Source: Streptomyces tubercidicus
GTDB taxonomy: Bacteria; Actinomycetota; Actinomycetes; Streptomycetales; Streptomycetaceae
Length of the DNA stretch: 64,000 nt
Reading direction: 5' to 3'
Assembly (NCBI RefSeq): GCF_027497495.1
Contig: NZ_CP114205.1
Coordinates: forward strand, 186,001-250,000
Made by a program: the position numbers and the translations under genes. Numbering within the stretch: position 1 is the first letter of the stretch; the number at the start of each line of letters is the position of its first letter. Positions 8,765 to 17,786 of this stretch are shown piece after piece. A model generated the notes under the pieces. The model searched no databases. It was not told the origin of the DNA and saw only the letters and a list, made by a program, of their open reading frames with translations.

Positions 8765-9457
8765 TCAGGTGCAGCCCATGACGCTGCCTGACGGGGCACA
8801 GTTGTCCGGGGTGTTGCTGCGCACCACCGTGCCCAGCAACGACACCCCACCGGAGTTGACGTAGATGCCGCCTCCGCTGGAGGACGCCTGGTTGCCGGTG
8901 ACGGAGCTGGTGGACAGCGTGATGCTGCCGTTGTCGTTGTAGAGGCCGCCCCCGGCGACCGCGGTGTTGCCGGTGACGGAACTGGAGAGCAGCGAGACCG
9001 TGCCGCCCAGATTCGACAGACCGCCTCCCGGATAGGGAGACACCGCACTGCCACCGCGGATGGTGATCCCCACCGCGTTCAACTGACCGTTGGTGCCCGG
9101 CACGTTCGCGGCGCCCTCCACCTGCATGATCCGGAAGGCCGGTGCGTTCGCGGCGCGGGTGATGGTGGCACCCAGCCCGACCATGGTGATCGGGGTGGTG
9201 ATCGGCGGCAGCCCCACCGGCCCGTGGGGCGAGGTGCCGTGCGCGCTGGTCAGCTGGTAGGTGCAGAACGGAACGAGTGCCAGGGTGTCCCCGCCGGCCG
9301 CATTGGCCGCGTTGATCGCGTTCACCAGCGAGGACTCGCTGCACAGCACCGGGATCTGCGCGTGCGCCTTGGTCGGGGCCGCGGCCATTGCCACGGTCAG
9401 TCCCAGGGTCAGCGCACAGATCCCGAGGAGGGATCGCAACGTACGGACAGTTCGCAT
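8765..9457 (-). CDS. Secreted right-handed beta-helix protein, 230 aa
   Basis: The N terminus is a Sec signal peptide (MRTVRTLRSLLGICALTLGL, then VAMAAAPTKAHA, cleavage near residue 33). The mature part starts like actinobacterial parallel beta-helix proteins: LCSESSLVNAINAANAAGGDTLAL, then CTYQLT. It continues with short G-rich turns such as SVTGNTAVAGGGLYNDNGSI, and the end (NTPDNCAPSGSVMGCT) is the normal end of this family. At 230 aa it is shorter than many relatives, with few helix turns. It leads a leftward group with two IPT/TIG genes. The ATG at 9457 is chosen because it starts the signal peptide exactly. No pectin-lyase catalytic residues are recognisable. Confidence 0.82.
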   Translation of the reverse strand: MRTVRTLRSLLGICALTLGLTVAMAAAPTKAHAQIPVLCSESSLVNAINAANAAGGDTLALVPFCTYQLTSAHGTSPHGPVGLPPITTPITMVGLGATITRAANAPAFRIMQVEGAANVPGTNGQLNAVGITIRGGSAVSPYPGGGLSNLGGTVSLLSSSVTGNTAVAGGGLYNDNGSITLSTSSVTGNQASSSGGGIYVNSGGVSLLGTVVRSNTPDNCAPSGSVMGCT

Positions 9458-9892
9458 GACGCCCCCAGAAGAGGTGACGTGAGCTACCGCACCAGCCGGT
9501 GGCCGGGATCGGGCACCGGGTGGTGAATGCACTTCCTCAAGCGTGGGAGGGCGCCTGCCGCGGATGCCAGGGGCTGCATCGCTGCCTGCACTCTCAATCG
9601 GACACAAAGGCAGGCCAGTTGACACTCCCCCGAGAGGAATGGGCAGCCCACCGGATTGGAATGTGACCAGTTATCCATTGGGGTGAGCGCGCCTGCAAGA
9701 ACCCTGACACCCCCCTCACCCGATTGGCAGAGCGCACATCGGCGGCACGCAAAACACCGGCGCGACCGGTCGGCTCCCGGGTCCGCTCCTGATGCGCCGA
9801 GCGCGGCGGCCACGCACCGGTCCTCAGATGGAACTCGGCCAACTGCCGCTGAACGACCCGTTCTTGATCGGCTCCAGCGCTACGGTGAGCGG
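9458..9892. other. Divergent intergenic region
   Basis: 435 bases between the leftward beta-helix gene and the rightward phosphatase-like gene. It is less GC-rich than the genes, with stretches such as gttatccattgg near 9670. A TACGGT box at 9881-9886 lies 6 bases before the ATG at 9893, suggesting a leaderless start. No convincing open frame is present. Confidence 0.4.
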
Positions 9893-10324
9893 ATGACCAC
9901 TACCTGGAACGCCACCGACGCCGGGGTCCTCAGGCTTCCTTCCGGCCGCCTGATCCGGGGCCGGGGGCTTCGGCGACCGCTGCCGGCCGGTCCGGCGCCG
10001 GCCTTCGCCGTCTATCTCCTCGGCAAGCAGCCGCCCGAGGTCCCCTGGGAGTCCCGGTGGCTGCGCTGGCCCGACTTCCGGCTGCCCAGCAGCCATACCG
10101 AGGCCCGGACCGTATTGCGTACGGCATGGGCGCGGGCCGACGCCGACCGCGTCGAGATCGCCTGCGCCGGTGGCCGGGGCCGGACCGGGACGGCGCTGGC
10201 CTGTCTCGCTGTCCTGGACGGCGTACCGGCCGCCGAGGCAGTGGACTTCGTACGCCGCAACTACGACCCCCGGGCCGTCGAAACCCCCTGGCAGAAGCGC
10301 TACGTCCGCCGCTTCGCCGACTGA
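9893..10324 (+). CDS. Protein-tyrosine-phosphatase-like protein, 143 aa
   Basis: A small cysteine-phosphatase fold protein. CAGGRGRTGTALACLAVL near residue 95 matches the C-x5-R phosphate loop of dual-specificity and tyrosine phosphatases, with the catalytic Cys and Arg both present. The upstream WPDFRLP could supply the general-acid Asp. The N terminus (GVLRLPSGRLIRGRGLRRPL) is typical of the actinobacterial protein phosphatase subgroup. The end, NYDPRAVETPWQKRYVRRF, is also usual. The ATG at 9893 is chosen because a TANNNT box sits just upstream and the homologous region begins there; the frame is open upstream to 9656. Its substrate is not known. Confidence 0.82.
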   Translation: MTTTWNATDAGVLRLPSGRLIRGRGLRRPLPAGPAPAFAVYLLGKQPPEVPWESRWLRWPDFRLPSSHTEARTVLRTAWARADADRVEIACAGGRGRTGTALACLAVLDGVPAAEAVDFVRRNYDPRAVETPWQKRYVRRFAD

Positions 10325-10385
10325 CGGCGGACTTCACCGGCGGACGGCGACCGGCCCGTCCCACCCCGCCCCGCCTCGCCCGCTC

Positions 10386-12137
10386 TCAGCGGCCGAGGCG
10401 CCCCCGGACCATGCCGACCATCGCGCGGAGTTCCGCCACCCGCATCCAGTGCGCGAGCAGCACGAAGACGCCGAGCAGCACGCTCCCGCCGGCCAGCAGC
10501 GTGACGAGTGAACCCAGGGCGTCGCTGCCGACGGCCTGGGTGACCGCGTAGGCCACGCCGCCGCCGGCGAGTGCCGCGGGGAGCGCCGCCGCAACGAGCC
10601 GGGCGTAGGTACGCAGGACGCGTGAGCCGTCCAGATCGCCGCCGAGTCGCTTGCGCAGGCGGCGCCAGGCGGTTCCGACGCCGACCGCGTAGCCCAGACC
10701 GTACGAGGCGGCCATTCCGGCGACGGCCCAGCGGGGCGGGAGGAGGGCGAAACACGCCCCGGACGCGGCGGCGTTCACCGCGGCGACGATGACGGTGTTG
10801 TAGAAGGGCGTCCGGGTGTCCTCGTAGGCGTAGAAGCCGCGCAGCACCACGTATTGCACCGAGTAGGGAATGAGCCCCAGGCCGAAGGCCATGAGGACGT
10901 GGCCGATGCCCTGGGCGCCCTCGGCGCCGGAGCCGGCGTAGAGCAGCGTGGCCATCGGCACACCCAGCGCCAGGAAGGCGAACGCGCAGGGCACGATGGC
11001 GACGGCGGAGGTCCGCAGGCCGTGGGAGATGTCCTCGCGGATCGCGGTCACATCGTCGTCCTGAACCGCGCGGGACATCCGTGGCAGCACCGCGGTCATC
11101 ACCGACACGGTGATGATGGCCTGCGGCATCTGCCACAGCAGGATGGCGTAGTTGTAGGCGGTGATCCCGGAGCCGGTGTACCCGGCCCGGTCGGCGAGCG
11201 AGCCGGCCTTGGTGGCCAGTTGCGTGACGACGGTCAGGCTGGCCTGGTTGGCGAGGACGAAGAGCACCGTCCATTTGGCCAGGCCCATGGCCTTGCCGAG
11301 ACCGTGCCCCCGGAAGTCGAAACGCGGCCGGAGCCTGAAGCGGGCGTCGCGCAGGTACGGCAGCATCGCCAGCGCTTGTACGGCGAGGCCCAGGAGGGTG
11401 CCGAGGCCCAGCAGCCGTACGCCTTCGGGGGTGACGGTGGAGGGGCTGACGCGGGAGTCGGTGAAGCCGCCGAAGGCCCAGATGAAGCTCCCGAACGCCG
11501 CGATGATCAGGATGTTGTTGAGGACCGGGGTCCACATCATCGCGCCGAAGCGGCCCCGGGCGTTGAGGATCTGTCCGAGCACCACATGGGCGCCCATGAA
11601 GAACATGGTGGGCAGGCAGTACCGGGCGAAGGTGACGGTGACGGCCATCCGCTGCGGGTCGGCGGCGATATCCGGCGACATCAGGTGCACCAGCAGCGGA
11701 GCCGCCAGGACGCAGATGGCGGTGACACCGGCCAGCACCACCATGACCAGGGTGATCAGACGGTTGGCGTAGGCCTCGCCACCGTCGTCGTCCTTCTTCA
11801 TGGCGCGGACGAGCTGCGGTACGAAGACGGCGTTCAGTGCGCCGCCGCCGACCAGGATGTAGATCATCGTGGGCAGGACATTGGCGACCTGGTACGAGTC
11901 GTTGAGGGGGCCGACGCCGATGGCCGCGGCCATCACGAGCGTGCGGAGGAATCCGGTGATGCGGGAGACGATGGTGCCCGCCGCCATGACGGCGCTGGAC
12001 TTCAGCAGACCCGAGGCGCCACTCCCCGGCGCCTTCGGCTCGGGTATCGGCTCACCGGCGGTCCGGGGGACCGTGTCCTCGGGCAGGACGTGGCCCCCCT
12101 CGTCCCGACCGCCGTGCTGCTGCCCCTGCGCGTTCAT
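10386..12137 (-). CDS. murJ: MurJ/MviN-type lipid II flippase
   Basis: A 583-aa member of the MOP exporter superfamily. After a polar cytoplasmic tail of about 45 residues come 14 predicted membrane helices. The first is the family hallmark GTIVSRITGFLRTLVMAAAIG, followed by NDSYQVANVLPTMIYILVGG with its conserved NVLP. YVLRGFYAYEDTRTPFYNT is the typical TM8-TM9 link. MurJ flips the peptidoglycan precursor lipid II across the membrane. The short tail here, without a kinase-like domain, is usual for Streptomyces. The gene stands alone between a phosphatase gene it converges with and a protease gene. It may be a second copy, since the main Streptomyces murJ usually sits near oriC beside trx/par genes, which are absent here. 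Confidence 0.92.
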   Translation of the reverse strand: MNAQGQQHGGRDEGGHVLPEDTVPRTAGEPIPEPKAPGSGASGLLKSSAVMAAGTIVSRITGFLRTLVMAAAIGVGPLNDSYQVANVLPTMIYILVGGGALNAVFVPQLVRAMKKDDDGGEAYANRLITLVMVVLAGVTAICVLAAPLLVHLMSPDIAADPQRMAVTVTFARYCLPTMFFMGAHVVLGQILNARGRFGAMMWTPVLNNILIIAAFGSFIWAFGGFTDSRVSPSTVTPEGVRLLGLGTLLGLAVQALAMLPYLRDARFRLRPRFDFRGHGLGKAMGLAKWTVLFVLANQASLTVVTQLATKAGSLADRAGYTGSGITAYNYAILLWQMPQAIITVSVMTAVLPRMSRAVQDDDVTAIREDISHGLRTSAVAIVPCAFAFLALGVPMATLLYAGSGAEGAQGIGHVLMAFGLGLIPYSVQYVVLRGFYAYEDTRTPFYNTVIVAAVNAAASGACFALLPPRWAVAGMAASYGLGYAVGVGTAWRRLRKRLGGDLDGSRVLRTYARLVAAALPAALAGGGVAYAVTQAVGSDALGSLVTLLAGGSVLLGVFVLLAHWMRVAELRAMVGMVRGRLGR

Positions 12138-12258
12138 GCCCGCCCCGCCTTGTCCGCCCCCGGCCCGTCAGCGGGCCCCGTCATCGCTCAACGGGACACT
12201 CTTTCACCTGTTGGCTGACGTCCCGACAGGTGGCCTGGGCAATGGCGGTGCCGGGCCT

Positions 12259-12290
12259 CCGGGGACCGCATGACGACGAGCGGTCCCCGG
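12259..12290 (-). terminator. Stem-loop after the serine protease gene
   Basis: An 11-base perfect stem (12259-12269 with 12280-12290, CCGGGGACCGC and complement) around a 10-base loop lies 25 bases past the stop of the leftward protease gene. Confidence 0.65.
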
Positions 12291-12314
12291 CATGCCCCGA
12301 TCACTCCGGCTGCA

Positions 12315-13394
12315 TCAGCCGAGCTGCGCTCCGGTCTTCTGGAGGGCCTCGCGCACGGGCTGGTAGTAGGTCACCCCGCCCGCGGAACACTCACCCCTGC
12401 CGCCCGAGGTCAGGCCGAGCGCGGTGTCCCCCTCGAAGAGCGAGCCGCCGCTGTCCCCGGCCTCCGCGCAGAGGGTGGCCTGGATCAGACCGTCGACCGC
12501 GCCCTCCTGGTAGTTGGCTGTCACCTCGACCGCGGTGACATCACCCTCGTGCACATGCGTGGAGCCGCCGCTGCGCCGCACCTTCTGGCCCACGATGGGA
12601 TCGCCCGCCCGGGTGATGGCCTGCGTGCTGCCGTTGTAGAGATCCACCGCGCTGGGGTGCACGACGTCTTCGTCGGTGTACTTCACGATCCCGAAGTCGT
12701 CACCGGGGAAGGTCCCGGCCTCCGTCACCGCGAACTCCTCGCCCCCCTGTGTCGCGGACCAGTTCCGTACGGCGTTGGTGCAGTGCCCCGCGGTCAGGAA
12801 GTACGGCTGTCCGCCCCTGGTGACGTTGAAGCCGAGCGAGCAGCGTGCCCGGGTGCCCCAGATGGCGTCACCGCCGGCGATCAGCGGCCGGAGGGTGCCC
12901 GCCGACTGCCGGACGACGGCCCGGTCACCGAGCGCGGCGGCGACCCGCTTGAGCTGCGCCAGCTTGGTGCCCCGGACCGTGCGGTCGGCGGTGATGACGA
13001 CCCTGTTGGTCCTGGGGTCCATGCCCCAGGAGGTGCCGGGGATGGTGGCCTGCTTCTTGAGGGTCGCGCGGGCGGCGTCCAGCGAGGCGAGCGAGTGCTT
13101 GACCACCCTGGCATCGGCACCGGCCGCCCGCGCCTTGGCAGCGGCGGCCTCGGTGGTCACGTTGATGATGAGTTTGTGGTGCGCGGCGTCGTAGTAGGCG
13201 CCTGCCCCGTCGGCGCCGAGGGTGGAGCTGATGCCCTTGGCGCGCTGTCCGGCGGCGCTGGCCGTCGGCGGGTCGGGGGCCTTGGCGGGGGCGGCATCGG
13301 CGGTCTGCAGAGTGAGTGTGGCGGCGGTCAGGGCCACCACCAGACCGGCACCGGTGAGGACGGTGCGGGGCGTCGGTACGCGGGTGTGCTTCAA
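12315..13394 (-). CDS. Secreted S1-family serine protease, streptogrisin type
   Basis: A 359-aa pre-pro-protease. It begins with a Sec signal (LKHTRVPTPRTVLTG and a hydrophobic run ending near TLQTADA). A propeptide follows with the alpha-lytic-protease pro fold (YYDAAHHKLIINVTT). The mature chymotrypsin fold starts near residue 170. The triad is visible: His in FLTAGHCTNA, Asp in PGDDFGIVKY, and Ser in AEAGDSGGSLF. Cysteines pair in the positions expected for streptogrisins. The start is taken as a TTG at 13394, preceded by GAGG at 7 bases. The frame remains open to 13559 but would put an Arg-rich stretch before the signal. It is an extracellular peptidase, often growth-phase controlled in Streptomyces. 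Confidence 0.88.
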   Translation of the reverse strand: MKHTRVPTPRTVLTGAGLVVALTAATLTLQTADAAPAKAPDPPTASAAGQRAKGISSTLGADGAGAYYDAAHHKLIINVTTEAAAAKARAAGADARVVKHSLASLDAARATLKKQATIPGTSWGMDPRTNRVVITADRTVRGTKLAQLKRVAAALGDRAVVRQSAGTLRPLIAGGDAIWGTRARCSLGFNVTRGGQPYFLTAGHCTNAVRNWSATQGGEEFAVTEAGTFPGDDFGIVKYTDEDVVHPSAVDLYNGSTQAITRAGDPIVGQKVRRSGGSTHVHEGDVTAVEVTANYQEGAVDGLIQATLCAEAGDSGGSLFEGDTALGLTSGGRGECSAGGVTYYQPVREALQKTGAQLG

Positions 13395-13870
13395 CTCGGA
13401 ACCTCTGCTGGGGGTTGGACCGGGCGGGTGGGGTGTCGGGCCCGGATGCGGTTGCGTCGTTGCCTGCCCCACCGTCGAGGGGCTGCCGGCACCGCCTGCG
13501 GCCCGAGGGCGTGACATCGCGGCGCGGACGTATCTTTTCCTGGCACCGGCGCGCACCACACCTGCCCGGCCACAGGTCCGCAGGAATCACCTGTACGGCG
13601 GTGGCCCGGTGCGGGCGATCCTGCCGCGTCATGCCCGGCCGGCGCCTTCACCACATGCTGGACCGTACGAGTGAAATCGGGTCACCGCCCTATGCACGGG
13701 GCGTGCCGCGGTGGGTCAATCGTGCTATCCGCGCGACGGGCCGCCCATTCCTCCGCACGGGCAAGGACCAGTCCTTCCATCCGTTCCCGGGCGACCCACC
13801 GGCGCAGCCATCCGTCAATGGTCATTGAGTGGTGCCACGGGCCCGGGAATTCCCCCGCAGGAGGCCCTTC
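13395..13870. other. Divergent intergenic region
   Basis: 476 bases between the leftward protease and the rightward acyltransferase. Open frames here lack consistent codon bias and I see no recognisable protein. It should hold both promoters, but no box is clear enough to mark. Confidence 0.4.
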
Positions 13871-15070
13871 GTGCACCCTCTTTCCGGTCCGTCGTTCGAG
13901 TCAACCGCCATGGCGGGCAGCCCCCTTGCCGGTCAGGGGGAGGCGAAGAAACCGCCGGACGCGGACAGCGGATCCGCTGTCCCCAGACGGCTGGATTCGC
14001 TGACGGGTCTGCGCTTCGCCGCCGCGGTCGCAGTCCTCTATGCGCACTGCCGGCTGATGATCGACCCGCATCTCGCCGAGACCCTCGGGCCCGAAGTATG
14101 GCTGGGCGGAAGCTCGGTATCGCTTTTCTTCATTCTGAGCGGCTATGTGCTCACCCACTCCGCACGCCCGGACGACACCGCCCGCGCGTTCTGGCGGCGA
14201 CGGGCCGCCAAAATTTTTCCCAATCACGTCCTGACGTGGTGTGTGGTGGTCATTGCCCTGGCGGGTGCCGGTACGGCGGCCGTCACCACGGGTACCGGGA
14301 TCGTGGCCACTGTCGCCGACCTTTTCCTGGTGCAGACCTGGGTCCCCAGCCACATGTTCGTCTCCGCGGGAAATCCCGTTTCCTGGTCCCTCGCCGCCGA
14401 AGTGTTCTTCTACCTTCTTTTCCCCGTACTGCTGCCCTGGGTCAAGCGGCTGTCGCCCCGCGGGCTGCTGATCGGCTCGGCAACGGCGATCGCGGTCGTC
14501 TGGTCGTGGCCGGTGTTCTCCGCACTCGTGGTCAACCCTGAGGGCGCCTTCTTCCCCGATTACTGGTTTCTGTACATGCTGCCGGTCACCCGGCTTCCCG
14601 AATTCATCCTCGGCATGATGGCGGCGCGTATCGCCTCGTCGGGCCTCCGGATTCCGCGGATAGGAGTGATTCCGGCCGCGCTGGGAGTCATCAGTGCGGT
14701 CGTCATGAACCCCGAGTTTCTGCCGCAGCGCTTTCTGTACGCGGCGTCGACCGTGGCCCCGCTCGTCGTACTGGTCTATGCGACCGCCGAGCTGGATCTG
14801 CGCGACCGGAAATCGCTGCTGCGCACCCGGCCTTTGGTGTTCCTCGGTGAAATCTCGTATGCCGTGTATCTCGTCCATCTCCTGCTGCTGGGGCTGCTGT
14901 ACCTGGCGCTGAGGAACCACGGCTGGAGCAATCTCGGTGTAGTGCTGGTCGGCCTTCCCGTCGTACTGCTGGCCTCATGGCTTATGCACGCAGGGGTGGA
15001 GCGCCCCTGCGTGCGCCGCTTCTCCACACCGCGAGCCCGTGCCCGCACCCGTACGGGAGCTGCCTCATGA
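13871..15070 (+). CDS. Acyltransferase family 3 membrane protein (OafA/YrhL type)
   Basis: A 399-aa integral membrane acyltransferase. Its N-terminal block has the family pattern RLDSLTGLRFAAAVAVLYAH, followed by FFILSGYVLTHS and an RRRAAKIFPNHVLTW helix. About ten hydrophobic segments follow, ending near VLVGLPVVLLASWLMH. Members move acetyl or other acyl groups onto sugars of glycans, antibiotics or lipids at the membrane. The GTG at 13871 is chosen because AGGAGG (13859-13864) precedes it by 6 bases; an upstream GTG at 13829 and an ATG at 13910 are weaker. A methyltransferase and a glycosyltransferase follow on the same strand, suggesting a glycan or glycolipid tailoring group. Confidence 0.87.
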   Translation: MHPLSGPSFESTAMAGSPLAGQGEAKKPPDADSGSAVPRRLDSLTGLRFAAAVAVLYAHCRLMIDPHLAETLGPEVWLGGSSVSLFFILSGYVLTHSARPDDTARAFWRRRAAKIFPNHVLTWCVVVIALAGAGTAAVTTGTGIVATVADLFLVQTWVPSHMFVSAGNPVSWSLAAEVFFYLLFPVLLPWVKRLSPRGLLIGSATAIAVVWSWPVFSALVVNPEGAFFPDYWFLYMLPVTRLPEFILGMMAARIASSGLRIPRIGVIPAALGVISAVVMNPEFLPQRFLYAASTVAPLVVLVYATAELDLRDRKSLLRTRPLVFLGEISYAVYLVHLLLLGLLYLALRNHGWSNLGVVLVGLPVVLLASWLMHAGVERPCVRRFSTPRARARTRTGAAS

Positions 15071-15294
15071 GCGCCGGACGGTGCCCTGGCCGGCCGCCGC
15101 TCCCCCGTCCGGCCTTCCCGCCGCGGTGCGCGTTCGGGCCGACGCACCGGCAGCCGGCCGCCCGCGCCGACCGGCCCGTCCGGCTGGGTCCGCGGACCGT
15201 ACTGCCGAGGAATACCAACCTCGTCTATCGCGCCCACCGTCAACACCGACGGCCACGCCCACGCCACCAGGACCACAGCTGAAAGGGGCTCCCC

Positions 15295-16356
15295 GTGACG
15301 AACAAGCGAAGCGAGCAGATCGCCGCCCACAGACCCCGCTACCAGGACGAACTGGCGTATGGGCTGGAGCGGTTCTTCGATCCGGAGCGCGCCACCTGCC
15401 CCTGGTGCGCCTCCGCCCGTCTGAGCCGGCGGCTGCGCACCACCAACCATCCCCAGCGCAAACCGGGGAACTTCGTCCTCGACCAGTGCCGCAACTGCGG
15501 GCATGTCTTCCAGAACCCCCGGCTGAGCGCGGACGGGCTGGATTTCTACTACCGCGACTGCTACGACGGCCTGGGCGAGGCCACGATGGCGCGGATGGCC
15601 GCCTCGCCGCTGGCGGTCAAGCTCTACCGGGCCCGCGCACGAGCGCAGCTCCCGTTCGGCCGCCCCGCACGCTGGCTGGACGTGGGTACCGGCCACGGCC
15701 ACTTCTGCGCCGAGGCCCAGCGCATCCACCCGCGTACCGAATTCCACGGTCTCGATTGGGGCGAGGGCGTCGAGATCGGCGTACGCAACGGCCGCATCGC
15801 CCGCGCCTACCGGGGGTCCTTCGCCGGGCTGGCGGGCCAACTCACGTCCCAGTACGACGTGGTGAGCATGTACCACTACCTGGAACACACGCTGGCGCCG
15901 CGGCAGGAGCTGGCCGCCGCGCATACGGCGCTGCGGCGCGGCGGGCACCTGCTGATCGAAGTGCCCGACCCGCAGTCCGCCGCTGCCCGGTTGCTCGGCC
16001 GCTGGTGGGGACCGTGGCTCCAGCCACAGCACCTGCACCTCATCCCGCTGGACAACCTCTGCGGGGCACTGGCCGAGCAGGGTTTCACCGTCGTGGCCAC
16101 CAACCGGCGGGAGCCGCATATCCCCACCGATCTGACCTCCGCCGCGGTGAATGTGCTCAACTCCGTGCTGCCGGGCGAGGATCTGCCCTGGCTGCCCAGG
16201 AAACCGGGCCCGGTCAGCCGCTTGGTCCGCGGGCTTTCACTGCTGGCCGCCGCGCCCGCCCTGCTCGTCCTCTTCGGGATCGACATCCTGCTGGCACCTC
16301 TCACCCGGCGCACGCCGCTCTCCAACGCCTACCGGGTGATCGCCCGCCGGGACTGA
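15295..16356 (+). CDS. Class I SAM methyltransferase with N-terminal zinc ribbon
   Basis: A 353-aa protein. Residues about 36-70 form a zinc ribbon of two CxxC pairs (CPWC and CRNC, about 29 residues apart), as in sugar C-methyltransferase-like proteins. The SAM domain follows, with motif I ARWLDVGTGHGHFCAEA near residue 123 and the acidic ribose-binding position in HGLDWG. QYDVVSMYHYLEHT is motif II. The C terminus has one or two hydrophobic stretches (LLAAAPALLVLFGIDILLAP), which could hold it at the membrane. The GTG start has a GAAAGGGG box 5 bases before it. Its place between an acyltransferase and a glycosyltransferase suggests methylation of a glycan or lipid-linked sugar. Confidence 0.85.
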   Translation: MTNKRSEQIAAHRPRYQDELAYGLERFFDPERATCPWCASARLSRRLRTTNHPQRKPGNFVLDQCRNCGHVFQNPRLSADGLDFYYRDCYDGLGEATMARMAASPLAVKLYRARARAQLPFGRPARWLDVGTGHGHFCAEAQRIHPRTEFHGLDWGEGVEIGVRNGRIARAYRGSFAGLAGQLTSQYDVVSMYHYLEHTLAPRQELAAAHTALRRGGHLLIEVPDPQSAAARLLGRWWGPWLQPQHLHLIPLDNLCGALAEQGFTVVATNRREPHIPTDLTSAAVNVLNSVLPGEDLPWLPRKPGPVSRLVRGLSLLAAAPALLVLFGIDILLAPLTRRTPLSNAYRVIARRD

Positions 16357-16490
16357 CCGCCGCCGTCTGCACAACCGTGCAGAAAATCAAGCGCTTTCGG
16401 CGCTACGGGGCCACGGCGGGCTAGCCCACCCGGGTGAAGCGGTACGCGGTCCGGAATCGCCGGAACTCAGGGAACGGAACACTGCCGACT

Positions 16491-17738
16491 ATGCACATCC
16501 TCATCGCTACCGCAGGTTCACACGGGGACGTGGCCCCCTACACCGGGCTCGGTGCCCGGCTGCGGCAAGCCGGGCACCGGGTGGTGGTGGCCACCCATGC
16601 GCGCTCGACCGAGGCGGTCCGCCGCAGCGGCCTCGGCTTCCGCCCGCTTCCGCTCGACCGGTACGCCGCCACCGGAGCGGGTTCCCCCCAGGGGCACGCG
16701 GCAGGGAAGAGCGGCTCCGGGGCCGACCTCTCCAAGGTCGAACAGATAAAGCTGGCAAGGGAATTGGCGCCGGAGATGGCCGATGCGGTGGCGGACGCGT
16801 GTGCGTCGGGGGCCGAAGTCGTGCTGCTGTCGAGCAGTTTGGCGCCCCTGGGGCTCGTGGCGGCGGAGGGTCTGGGACTGCCGAGCCTCGGCGTCTTCCT
16901 GCAACCCCTCGCCCCCACCCGGGAGTTCCCGCCGGTCATCTTTGACATGCCGTCGATGGGACCGTTCACCAACCGGGCCGCGGCACGCTGCGCCGAGTCC
17001 TTGCTGACCCGGGCCTTCGCCCCTGGCGTGCGCCATCTGCAGCGCCGGCTGGGCGTGCCGCCGGCCGCCCTCGAACGGCGGCGCGCCACCTGGCCCGTCC
17101 AGCACGGTTTCAGCCCGGTGGTGGTTCCCCGGCCGGCCGACTGGCGGCCGGGGATGGAGGTGGCGGGCTACTGGTGGCCGTCGGAGGACCGTGACTGGAC
17201 GCCGGAGCCCCTGCTCGCGGACTTTCTGTCCGCCGGCCCGCCACCGGTGTATGTGGGCTTCGGCAGTATGCGGCCCGCCGATCCGGAGCAGCTGGGGCGT
17301 CTGGTGGCCCGCGCCCTGAAGCTCGCCGGGGTACGCGGTGTCGTCCAGGCGAGCTGGGCCGGTCTGTCGGTGGCCGGGGACGAGGTGCTGACCGTGGGCG
17401 AGGTGCCGCACGCCTGGCTGTTTCCGCGGATGGCGGCCGTCGTCCATCACGCGGGGGCCGGCACCACGGCGGCCGGTCTGCGCGCGGGGGTACCGGCGGT
17501 CCCGGTGCCGATGATGCTGGACCAGCCGTTCTGGGCGTCGCGTCTCACGGCACTCAGGGTCAGCCCGGGAAGGGTGCCGTTCCGGCGGCTGTCCGCGGAG
17601 AACCTGGCGGAAGCGGTACGGAAGGCCGTACACGACCCGCGCTACCGCCATCGCGCCCGCCAGGTCTCGTCGTTGATCGGCGCCGAGGACGGCGCCGGAC
17701 GGGTCCTGACGGCCGTGGAGCGGCTGGCGGGGCGGTGA
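16491..17738 (+). CDS. Glycosyltransferase family 1 (UGT-like)
   Basis: A 415-aa GT-B fold enzyme. The N terminus ILIATAGSHGDVAPYTGLGARL is the acceptor-side motif of GT1 sterol and macrolide glycosyltransferases. The donor-binding signature near residue 320 reads VVHHAGAGTTAAGLRAGVPA, followed by DQPFWASRL. The chosen ATG begins the first strand directly; the frame is open a further 19 codons upstream without a good ribosome site. It would transfer a sugar from a nucleotide donor to a small hydrophobic acceptor such as a lipid, macrolide or sterol-like compound. The neighbouring methyltransferase and acyltransferase could act on the same molecule. The acceptor cannot be named. Confidence 0.87.
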   Translation: MHILIATAGSHGDVAPYTGLGARLRQAGHRVVVATHARSTEAVRRSGLGFRPLPLDRYAATGAGSPQGHAAGKSGSGADLSKVEQIKLARELAPEMADAVADACASGAEVVLLSSSLAPLGLVAAEGLGLPSLGVFLQPLAPTREFPPVIFDMPSMGPFTNRAAARCAESLLTRAFAPGVRHLQRRLGVPPAALERRRATWPVQHGFSPVVVPRPADWRPGMEVAGYWWPSEDRDWTPEPLLADFLSAGPPPVYVGFGSMRPADPEQLGRLVARALKLAGVRGVVQASWAGLSVAGDEVLTVGEVPHAWLFPRMAAVVHHAGAGTTAAGLRAGVPAVPVPMMLDQPFWASRLTALRVSPGRVPFRRLSAENLAEAVRKAVHDPRYRHRARQVSSLIGAEDGAGRVLTAVERLAGR

Positions 17739-17786
17739 GGGCCGGGACCGGCTCTCCTGGACGGGCAGCTGAACGCTCGCCGCGCT

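Noticed and set aside
10854..12218. 454-codon plus-strand frame opposite murJ
   Set aside because: It is the Gly/Glu/His-rich complement of a well-supported membrane protein gene.
13871..17738. A possible biosynthetic gene cluster (acyltransferase, methyltransferase, glycosyltransferase)
   Set aside because: No core synthase (PKS, NRPS, terpene or RiPP precursor) is present, so only a tailoring or surface-glycan group is claimed.
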